A DNA stretch of 10,141 nt from Acidobacteriaceae bacterium (GTDB lineage: Bacteria; Acidobacteriota; Terriglobia; Terriglobales; Acidobacteriaceae): contig PKXI01000245.1 in NCBI GenBank assembly GCA_003133425.1, positions 1 through 10,141 of the forward strand. The letters are read 5' to 3'. Under the pieces are notes generated by a model. The model ran no database searches, was not told the DNA's origin, and saw only the letters and a list, made by a program, of their open reading frames with translations. The position numbers were made by a program, and so were the translations under genes. This document shows positions 1-5,148 of this stretch, one piece after another; within the stretch, counting starts at the first letter, position 1, and every line of letters begins with the position of its first letter.

Positions 1-17
1 CTATATGTCGATACGGC

Positions 18-1148
18 CTAGGACTGTGCGCATTGCACTTCCCAGTTCTCATATTCGCTTATTGGTGAACCAGTTGCTTCGGAAATCTTCGAAGCAACGC
101 GTTGCGCGACTCGCTCCCACCCGCCGAGTGCCTGGTGGTATCTCTGGTAGACTCGTGTCCTTTGAAGGGTGACGTCCTCTTCGAGACAAGAGCGCATGGC
201 ACAAGCGAAGCCCTCTGCATCTCCTGAATCGACAAGGTACCCCATATCTTTAGTTACCACTTCAGGTATCCCGCACACTCGGGACGCGATCACTGGTGTA
301 CCTGCCTGAAACGCCTCCATGATTACATGAGGTGACGCGTCAAAGCGCGAGCCCACCAATAATGCCCGAGCGTTGCTAATCAACTCCTGCGCCTCTTCGC
401 CGGAAACGGTGTGGGGTATCAGCCTGAGACCGGGCCTCGGCCTGACTTCAAAACCTCGTGGGTCGCCGACCAGTACAACAGATCCGCTTGGATGGCTTCG
501 GTGCACATACTCTGCGGCGGCGGCAAGAACATCCATGCCCTTGCAACTCCACCCACTTCCAACGCTTACAAAGTAGTCTCCGTTTGCAGGCGCCAGGGTT
601 GGCACCACACAAGCGTGGAGAGGGCCCCAGCCGATTACACTGACGTTCTCGGAGGGAACGTTGTGGACATCTCTTATCTTGTCTGCGGCCCATTGGGAAA
701 GAGTAAATACATGCTCCGCCTCTCTATATACCCTCCGCTGACGTGCCAGATAAGACTTTGACCATCTCTTCGGCACCCACTCTTCGGGATAGGTACTGTC
801 CTTGGGGTCAAACGGCCCGTCGCTAATAATAAAGTAAGGCAGTTTGCGAGTCGGGCGATCGGTCGCGCCCCAGTAAAGGACAGTGCTAATGTCCATATGT
901 CTGGCTAGAAGGCGTTCACAGCTTCTCTGCAGACCCCAGGATTGAAACGGAGAAAAGTGGGAATCCATCCTCGTGCGATGAATACCAGCTCGAATTGAAG
1001 ATCCGAGAGACATCACCTTCGCAATTGATCCTGCTTTTGCTACTCCCAAATCAACGAAGCGCGCCTCCCGATCACAAAGCAGCCTGAAAAGAGATTGCGC
1101 CCGCGCATTTTTTGCTACGAGTCCAATCATGTTTCGCCCTTTCTCCAT
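18..1148 (-). CDS. GT4-type glycosyltransferase
   Basis: This 376-residue protein is a retaining, GT-B fold glycosyltransferase of the GT4 type, a family that moves a sugar from a nucleotide donor to a growing glycan on the cytoplasmic face. The C-terminal half carries the donor-site signatures: a GWSCKGMD loop near 199-206, then SRFDASPHVIMEAF near 267-280 followed by AGTPVIAS. The family's E-x7-E pair appears as D270-x7-E278, so the first acid is Asp. The N-terminal acceptor half is less recognisable. There is no signal peptide or membrane segment. The first ATG overlaps the stop of the upstream GT2 fragment as TAATG. A second in-frame ATG at 1130 has a better placed GAGAAAGG ribosome site, so the true start may be six codons later. 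The acceptor and the polysaccharide cannot be named; an exopolysaccharide cluster to the left of the window is likely. Confidence 0.88.
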   Translation of the reverse strand: MEKGRNMIGLVAKNARAQSLFRLLCDREARFVDLGVAKAGSIAKVMSLGSSIRAGIHRTRMDSHFSPFQSWGLQRSCERLLARHMDISTVLYWGATDRPTRKLPYFIISDGPFDPKDSTYPEEWVPKRWSKSYLARQRRVYREAEHVFTLSQWAADKIRDVHNVPSENVSVIGWGPLHACVVPTLAPANGDYFVSVGSGWSCKGMDVLAAAAEYVHRSHPSGSVVLVGDPRGFEVRPRPGLRLIPHTVSGEEAQELISNARALLVGSRFDASPHVIMEAFQAGTPVIASRVCGIPEVVTKDMGYLVDSGDAEGFACAMRSCLEEDVTLQRTRVYQRYHQALGGWERVAQRVASKISEATGSPISEYENWEVQCAQS

Positions 1149-1414
1149 TAGAATCCAGACTTCCTGGGTCTTAGCGAATTGGCCCGGAGAACATCGCGAA
1201 CAGAATAATAAGCCGGATTCGGAGCGAAGTTGACATCACTCAAGCCGAGATGGTGCCCTCGACCGTCAACGATTTCTTTGACCCTGCGGTCTGGATTCTG
1301 GTCAACGATGATGCATTCGAGATTTGGGTAGGCCTGCGAGGCAAGCGACTTAAAAAGGTTCTCCAGTTCCCTGGTGCGACCGAGCGTGGCAACGATAAGC
1401 GAAAAAGTGAGCAT
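1148..1414 (-). pseudogene. Truncated GT2 glycosyltransferase, N-terminal fragment
   Basis: The frame encodes 88 residues. The first ~58 match the start of a GT2 (GT-A fold) glycosyltransferase: strand SLIVATLGR near 5-13, helix ELENLFKSLASQ near 16-27, then LECIIVDQNPD near 32-42, where the Asp contacts the nucleotide, and a GLS near 57-59 where family members continue with a RARN-type motif. Here the similarity stops: the remaining ~30 residues do not look like GT2, and the DxD metal site and catalytic part are missing. Complete members run to about 250-350 residues. The stop shares one base with the start of the GT4 gene, so translation could be coupled. I see no Shine-Dalgarno before its ATG. 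It is most likely a deletion remnant whose reading now serves, at most, to feed ribosomes to the next gene. Confidence 0.65.
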
Positions 1415-1418
1415 TCAG

Positions 1419-1643
1419 TTACGCTTTTGCACGGTTCATATGCATGAAGCCTCGGAATAGGTTTGCACAATGAACTCCGGTCAGGGCACTAGACATTTGA
1501 TCTGGCAAATAGATGGTTTGAGGCGAATTCGTTGTCACGGAGGTCGTCTGACCAGGAGAACTCAATTTCTGCCTGCCTGCGATGCGGGCTCGGAGAGAGG
1601 AGCCCGCGATGCAGAGCAGCCGAACTAATATAGATATCTTCAT
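1419..1643 (-). CDS. Small hypothetical ORF, doubtful
   Basis: A 74-residue frame ends 4 bases before the GT2 fragment and lies in the same direction. The first ~15 residues (MKISILVRLLCIAG) are basic then hydrophobic, like a weak signal peptide, but the rest is low in recognisable features and no family is evident. There is no convincing ribosome site before the ATG (the preceding bases are CAAAGAAA). A strong hairpin lies within its early codons. It could be a short secreted peptide, an untranslated leader of the glycosyltransferase transcript, or a gene remnant. Confidence 0.22.
   Translation of the reverse strand: MKISILVRLLCIAGSSLRARIAGRQKLSSPGQTTSVTTNSPQTIYLPDQMSSALTGVHCANLFRGFMHMNRAKA
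1584..1607. repeat. Perfect 8-bp hairpin flanked by direct repeat GCGATGC
   Basis: GCGGGCTC (1584-1591) and GAGCCCGC (1600-1607) pair perfectly across an 8-base purine loop (GGAGAGAG). The heptamer GCGATGC occurs directly repeated at 1579-1585 and 1606-1612, bracketing the structure. No T-run follows on either strand, so it does not look like an intrinsic terminator. It lies in the 5' part of the leftward transcript. Confidence 0.55.
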
Positions 1644-1711
1644 TTTCTTTGACTGCGGATAACAAATTCGACTTGCTTTAGTGACTATGAAGAAAAACTA
1701 ATCGAAAAAAC

Positions 1712-1740
1712 GGTACTTGTCTGTACCACAAATTGTGTAC
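1712..1740. promoter_or_regulatory. Putative TetR operator: three GTAC half-sites
   Basis: GGTAC-TTGTCT-GTACC (1712-1727) is an inverted repeat. It is followed by CACAA-A-TTGTG (1727-1737) and a third GTAC (1737-1740). The GTAC cores at 1713, 1723 and 1737 are spaced 10 and 14 bases apart. Nested palindromes in the region before a TetR gene are typical of autoregulation. Control of the TetR gene, and perhaps of the leftward genes, is inferred. Confidence 0.45.
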
Positions 1741-1865
1741 GATGACATTTGACGTAACAGATAGAGCTCGAAAACGGCGCAATGGCCATTGGTTTTGCAA
1801 GTACTTCTGAGAGGATTTCTCTTTACAGGTCGACACAGTTTCATGGGACTGTAATTATCTAGGAA

Positions 1866-1875
1866 GAAACGTTTC
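1866..1875. promoter_or_regulatory. GAAACGTTTC palindrome upstream of TetR gene
   Basis: A perfect 10-base palindrome lies 70 bases before the TetR start codon. It could be a second operator. Palindromes of this length occur by chance about once every kilobase, so this is weak evidence. Confidence 0.2.
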
Positions 1876-1894
1876 ATTGGTGAGGTTTAGGAGA

Positions 1895-1948
1895 ATGAAT
1901 GGCGCCGGAAGACCTGGAAATCTCGTGGTGGGCGGGTCTTTCCGATGA
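1895..1948 (+). CDS. Possible 17-residue leader peptide coupled to TetR gene
   Basis: The only good Shine-Dalgarno sequences before the TetR gene (GAGG at 1882-1885 and AGGAG at 1889-1893) do not serve the TetR ATG, which is 50 bases away. They precede an ATG at 1895 that encodes MNGAGRPGNLVVGGSFR and stops at 1946-1948, overlapping the TetR start as ATGA. A second ATG at 1899, with ideal spacing from AGGAG, opens a 41-codon frame that runs into the TetR gene out of frame, to a stop at 2022-2024. Either could tune repressor synthesis. Neither has a recognisable protein family. Confidence 0.25.
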   Translation: MNGAGRPGNLVVGGSFR

Positions 1949-2580
1949 CGCCAAGCATTCAAGGCAACACCAACGAGGACCGAATCAGGCGAATCCTCGA
2001 TGCCTCCCTCGAGATCTTCACTGAGTTTTCATTCCAGGACTCGACCACGGGTGAAATCGCAAGCCGTTCACGAATGTCCAAGCGCGACCTCTACGCGCTA
2101 TTCCCAAACAAACAGGCCATGTTAATGGGAGTCGTCATGCGTGAAATGCAGAGTCAGGAGCAGCGTTTCCGCGAAACGATGGCCAGCACAGCGAAGTTGC
2201 GGAGCTTACGTAGCAAGCTCGAACTGATCGGCATCGCCCTCGTCGAAGACATGCTCTCTCCTTCAATGGGGGTAGTCAGACGGCTGGTGATCTTGGAGAG
2301 CTTAAAACAGCCGTTTTTGGGAAACCTCTTCTTCGAGGGCGGAGTAGCGCAGCAATGCAAGCAACTGAGCAACCTGCTCGCATCACACCAAACGAAGAAT
2401 GTATCGATGCAACCACCGGATTTGGAATCGGCGGCTGAGCATTACTTTTCGATGGTTATGTTCTTTCCGTCGGCCATGGCTGAGATTGGCATGCGTGGGA
2501 AATGGACCGAAGGGGCGATAAAGAAGCACGCCTCTCTAGCTACAGAGCAATTTCTAAAAGCCAATCCCTCCTTTGATTAA
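1945..2580 (+). CDS. TetR/AcrR-family transcriptional repressor
   Basis: This 211-residue protein has the standard TetR layout. An N-terminal DNA-binding domain starts with helix 1 near 11-28 and has its helix-turn-helix near 34-60, ending in the family signature LYALFPNKQAML. A C-terminal ligand and dimer domain of about 140 residues follows. The C-terminal part, with FFEGGVAQQ before a leucine-rich stretch, resembles the AefR-like type often found beside efflux operons. The frame has no earlier start codon before an upstream stop at 1888-1890, so ATG 1945 is the only choice, although its own ribosome site is poor. GTAC inverted repeats about 200 bases upstream are candidate operators. No intact efflux gene follows; the frame just downstream may be a remnant of one. 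The ligand is unknown. Confidence 0.9.
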   Translation: MTPSIQGNTNEDRIRRILDASLEIFTEFSFQDSTTGEIASRSRMSKRDLYALFPNKQAMLMGVVMREMQSQEQRFRETMASTAKLRSLRSKLELIGIALVEDMLSPSMGVVRRLVILESLKQPFLGNLFFEGGVAQQCKQLSNLLASHQTKNVSMQPPDLESAAEHYFSMVMFFPSAMAEIGMRGKWTEGAIKKHASLATEQFLKANPSFD

Positions 2581-2770
2581 TCGCACCATAAGTGCGACGA
2601 GCCGAAACCTCACATTCCTATCACCGATCCCTTTCGGCGCGGCCTTGCTCCTTCACTCGAGTGCCCCCTCAACGCAGGAAGGTCATGGAACCCAAGCGGA
2701 CCTGAACGAGTTGTCGATGACGCTACCGGAGAAGCAGGTGGAATCGACGAACCGGCTTTGGGTACCCTAA
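2573..2770 (+). pseudogene. Possible remnant of an RND efflux adaptor N-terminus
   Basis: A 65-codon frame opens at a TTG overlapping the TetR stop. Its layout is basic start (INRTISATSRN), hydrophobic core (FLSPIPFGAALLL), then a polar stretch and ADLNELSMTLPEKQVEST. This order loosely matches the start of periplasmic adaptor proteins of RND pumps: lipoprotein signal, proline-rich linker, then the V-x-x-L-x-P-x-x-V strand. The lipobox Cys is absent and the frame stops after 65 codons, where adaptors run to about 370-400 residues. No ribosome site is visible. TetR genes of this type often sit directly before such adaptor genes, which is the main reason for the idea. It may equally be chance coding. 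Confidence 0.22.
2581..2597 (+). other. Hairpin directly after TetR stop codon
   Basis: TCGCAC and GTGCGA pair perfectly (6 bp) across the loop CATAA, starting at the base after the TAA stop. No T-run follows, so it is not a standard intrinsic terminator, though it could stabilise the 3' end of the TetR message. Confidence 0.3.
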
Positions 2771-3088
2771 GAGCTCGTTAGGGGACCGCATGTCAGGAGA
2801 TCTCGAAACCTGCCCATCGAGCCACCTAAGCCCAGCCTAAGCCTTGAGTTAGACCCTCGGAAGCGCACGGCTAGTTGACGAAGACAGCTTCCGACAAATC
2901 GCCGAGTATCAAACCCGCAGGCTTCCCTCGGCCAGGATAAGCCGGCAGCCTCATGGACGCCTTGATGCGGCCGGAAATCAGGGGCCGGCAAGGGCAGGAG
3001 GAATCCCGGACACCAGCCGACTTCATATTACTGATTCGCTGGCATGTATCTGGAACAGCTGAATGCTCGGAGCTGATCTCGATTGTCC
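2771..3088. other. Stretch with no supported gene
   Basis: About 320 bases between the decayed frame and the end of the methyltransferase gene. Short frames exist on both strands, but none has a ribosome site or a recognisable sequence. I see no tRNA, terminator with a T-run, or insertion-sequence end. It may be decayed coding DNA. Confidence 0.5.
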
Positions 3089-4147
3089 CTAAGCCGGTTT
3101 TGCTTCGAGTATCCCGACGTTCCGAAACATCAGAGTGTCGCCTCCAACCGGGTATACCCCGGTCAGGATGAAGCCCGCTTCCTCAAGAAGCATTCTCCAT
3201 TCGCGCTCGCTACGCTCTCTACCGCCGGTGACAGCAAGCATGTTGAGGTCGCTCATCAGGTGGCTTTCCAGTTGTGGATCTGCGTGCGAGACGAGCGGAG
3301 GAAGGATGAATTCAACGATCAACAAACTGCCCTTCTGCGGAATTACCGCGCGGCAGTTCTTGAGAATAGTAATAGCATCCCCGTCCCTACGCCCGTGAAG
3401 TACATGTTTGAGCATGTATACATCGGCGCCCGCCGGGACCGATTGCATGAGATCCGCGGCAACCAGTTCGCACCGGGAGGACGGATCTTCCGCCGCGAAG
3501 CGGGATTTGGCCGCATTCACGCTGGCTTCGTGGTCCACAAGCATGCCTTGCAGATGCGGGTTGAGCCCTAGGACTGCAAGAATGAGCGACCCGCCGCCGC
3601 CGCCGAGGTCGGCGACCACCTTTGCGTGCGAGAAATCCCATGCCGTTGCGATGGGAGCATAATCCTCGGCCGGAGCCGTGCCCATCACCGCACGAAAAAT
3701 TGAGTTAGCTTCGGGATCCTGCGACCAGCGGGAAGGTATCTTCGGATCGCGGACCTGAGAGGCCGGCTTACCGGTCCGAACACAGTCTGTAAGCAGGGAC
3801 CATTCATCGGCGAGCAGATCCGCCCAGAAGACGACGGGTGGCCAGACGGACTGGGGCTCATCGCGGCGTAGCGGTTTGCCGAAATCAGTCAGCCGAAAGT
3901 GCTCGGGAGTCGTCTCCTCCGTCACGCCGATGCTGGCGAGAGCGCGAAGCAGGCGGTACAGCGCATTGGCATCCGCCTGACATTTTTCGGCCAGGAAGCC
4001 AACGCTACGCACATCGTCTCCAAGTGCATCGGCAACGCCGAGACGTGCAGCCGCGCAAAGCACGCGGCTGCGGGAATACGCCATTGCCATTTCGACGAGC
4101 CCTGTATTTGTTGTCACATTGCCGATGCCGCTGTTATGTTGGGCCAT
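3089..4147 (-). CDS. SAM-dependent O-methyltransferase (O-MT family 2 type)
   Basis: The 352-residue protein has the two-part layout of plant COMT-like and bacterial hydroxyneurosporene-type O-methyltransferases: an N-terminal winged-helix dimerisation domain (about 10-100), then a Rossmann-type SAM domain. Visible motifs are VVADLGGGGGSL near 177-188 (SAM loop), the acidic VDHE near 204-207, HVLH near 248-251 where the catalytic His region lies, LIVEF near 276-280, and a C-terminal GGRERSEREW near 308-317. The usual HDW-x-D after the His is HGRRD here. The start at ATG 4147 is chosen because GAGGTG lies 4 bases before it; an ATG nine codons earlier (4174) has no ribosome site. Such enzymes methylate hydroxyls of small aromatic or polyketide metabolites; the substrate cannot be read. 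It is divergent from the GNAT gene and has no partner on its own strand. Confidence 0.9.
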   Translation of the reverse strand: MAQHNSGIGNVTTNTGLVEMAMAYSRSRVLCAAARLGVADALGDDVRSVGFLAEKCQADANALYRLLRALASIGVTEETTPEHFRLTDFGKPLRRDEPQSVWPPVVFWADLLADEWSLLTDCVRTGKPASQVRDPKIPSRWSQDPEANSIFRAVMGTAPAEDYAPIATAWDFSHAKVVADLGGGGGSLILAVLGLNPHLQGMLVDHEASVNAAKSRFAAEDPSSRCELVAADLMQSVPAGADVYMLKHVLHGRRDGDAITILKNCRAVIPQKGSLLIVEFILPPLVSHADPQLESHLMSDLNMLAVTGGRERSEREWRMLLEEAGFILTGVYPVGGDTLMFRNVGILEAKPA

Positions 4148-4151
4148 AAGA

Positions 4152-4157
4152 CACCTC
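4152..4157 (-). promoter_or_regulatory. Ribosome binding site of the O-methyltransferase
   Basis: GAGGTG on the minus strand, 4 bases before ATG 4147, matches the anti-Shine-Dalgarno sequence well. It decides the start against the upstream in-frame ATG at 4174, which has no such site. Confidence 0.65.
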
Positions 4158-4352
4158 AAATCCAATGTACTCATCGCGGAAGAGCCCTGCCCAGCAGTGA
4201 ATTCGGATTAGTACCCTGAACGTTCTTCCCAGCGGGGACCATAGATGACGGACCGATCTGGGGATTCGCGTCGGAATGCCGACTTGTGGGTACCAATGCC
4301 GCGCTTCGCATAATGCTTGAGTTGTTCCGAAATTTACTGAGCAGGTATGCGC

Positions 4353-4889
4353 ATGGTTTCGATCAGGGTTGCCGAGGTGCGGGATGCAGCCGCAATAGCG
4401 CACGTGCACGTCGAGAGCTGGCTGACAACATATAACGGGCTGGTTCCAGAGGAATACCTGGCCTCTTTGAATGAGGCCGAACGCGTTCCCCTTTGGAAGA
4501 AACGGCTTACCCGGGACATCAGCGTTTTTGTAGCTGAAATTGGCAGCAAGATAGTCGGGTTCGCCAGTGGTGGTCCCATTCGTGAACCACTCGCCACCTA
4601 CGACGCAGAGCTCTACACAATCTACCTGCTCGAAGAGGTACAAGGCCGTGGCATTGGAAAGGATCTTTTGAGCGCTGTCGCCGAGGCTCTGGTTCGGAAA
4701 GATCACACGAGCATGCTCGTGTGGGTGCTTGAACAGAATCCGGCCGTCCGCTTTTACGAGAAGACGGGTGCCGAACACCTCATGAGCAAGCAGATTGAGA
4801 TCGGGGGTGTTTCCCTGTCCGAACTCGGTCTAGGATGGCCCGATTTGCGGCGCTGGATCTCGTCCACTAACGCCCTGCCAACTGATTAG
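4353..4889 (+). CDS. GNAT-family N-acetyltransferase
   Basis: The 178-residue protein fits the GNAT fold, which moves an acetyl group from acetyl-CoA to an amine. N-terminal strand and helices carry SIRVAEVRDAAAIAHVHVESW (shown in part: VRDAAAIAHVHVESW near 9-23). The core strand LYTIYLLEEVQGRGIG near 87-102 holds the Q-x-x-G-x-G pyrophosphate loop, and EQNPAVRFYEKTGAE near 127-141 is the usual C-terminal motif with Asn and Tyr. An AGG at 4343-4345 is 7 bases before ATG 4353 but only 1 base from ATG 4347, so 4353 is preferred; the longer form adds two residues. Members of this type acetylate amino acids, antibiotics or protein N-termini, and the substrate is unknown. A terminator-like hairpin follows at 4976. 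The gene contains a perfect 20-base palindrome at 4704-4723. Confidence 0.9.
   Translation: MVSIRVAEVRDAAAIAHVHVESWLTTYNGLVPEEYLASLNEAERVPLWKKRLTRDISVFVAEIGSKIVGFASGGPIREPLATYDAELYTIYLLEEVQGRGIGKDLLSAVAEALVRKDHTSMLVWVLEQNPAVRFYEKTGAEHLMSKQIEIGGVSLSELGLGWPDLRRWISSTNALPTD
4704..4723. repeat. Perfect 20-bp palindrome inside the GNAT gene
   Basis: CACACGAGCA followed by its exact reverse complement TGCTCGTGTG, with no spacer. It encodes part of the hydrophobic strand HTSMLVW of the acetyltransferase. Confidence 0.8.
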
Positions 4890-4975
4890 TCCTCGGAAAC
4901 GCCCCAGGCTTCGGGAGACTCTTCGACGCCAACCATGCGGCAGGGCGCCGAATTTCAGTCGCCATGCCGACTCCC

Positions 4976-4998
4976 AAGGAACAAATACTGTTCCTTTT
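4976..4998 (+). terminator. Probable intrinsic terminator after GNAT gene
   Basis: AAGGAACA (4976-4983) and TGTTCCTT (4989-4996) form a perfect 8-bp stem with a 5-base loop (AATAC), ending in a run of four T (4995-4998). It lies 87 bases after the acetyltransferase stop on the same strand. The stem is low in GC and the T-run short, so efficiency may be modest. The same bases form a GGAACA-N5-TGTTCC palindrome, which could instead be a protein site. Confidence 0.45.
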
Positions 4999-5125
4999 CA
5001 TCCTGTCTGGCCAAAGGCTAGTTGCACGCTTGACGGGACCGATCGCGCCAAAGAGACTCAAAGTCATTGGCTGGAAAGTGTGCTGTTGTGTTTCTTGAGG
5101 GACTAAAGCGGAACCTAGCCACACG

Positions 5126-5145
5126 CAGTTTCTGAAAAACTGTTT
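5126..5145. terminator. Weak hairpin just downstream of the GH2 gene
   Basis: CAGTTT (5126-5131) and AAACTG (5137-5142) pair across a 5-base loop, followed by TTT on the plus strand. It lies a few bases beyond the stop of the GH2 gene in the convergent gap. On the minus strand, the direction of that gene, no T-run follows, so its role as a terminator is doubtful. Confidence 0.2.
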
Positions 5146-5148
5146 CCA

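Larger units (their letters stand above)
1644..1944. promoter_or_regulatory. Intergenic region between divergent units
   Basis: This ~300-base gap separates the leftward glycosyltransferase group from the rightward TetR gene and should hold both promoters. It is AT-richer than the surrounding genes on the left side. It contains three GTAC half-sites (1712-1740), a GAAACGTTTC palindrome (1866-1875) and a ribosome site at 1888-1893. I could not find a -35/-10 pair with good spacing for either direction. Confidence 0.45.

Noticed and set aside
2967..2989. GGCCGG repeats as a terminator for the methyltransferase
   Set aside because: Only a 5-bp stem can form, and no T-run follows on the minus strand.
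2767..2991. Minus-strand 74-codon frame downstream of the methyltransferase gene
   Set aside because: Arginine- and glycine-rich without motif or ribosome site, typical of noncoding GC-rich DNA.
3083..3571. Plus-strand frame of 162 codons across the methyltransferase gene
   Set aside because: It is a shadow of the methyltransferase, whose motifs are on the minus strand.
4134..4778. Long open frame opposite the acetyltransferase gene
   Set aside because: It runs antisense through the GNAT gene, which has clear family motifs; it has none itself.
4979..4993. LexA/SOS box reading of GAAC-N7-GTTC
   Set aside because: The spacing does not fit the known GAAC-N4-GTTC box, and the direct-repeat type needs GTTC-N7-GTTC; it lies after, not before, a gene.
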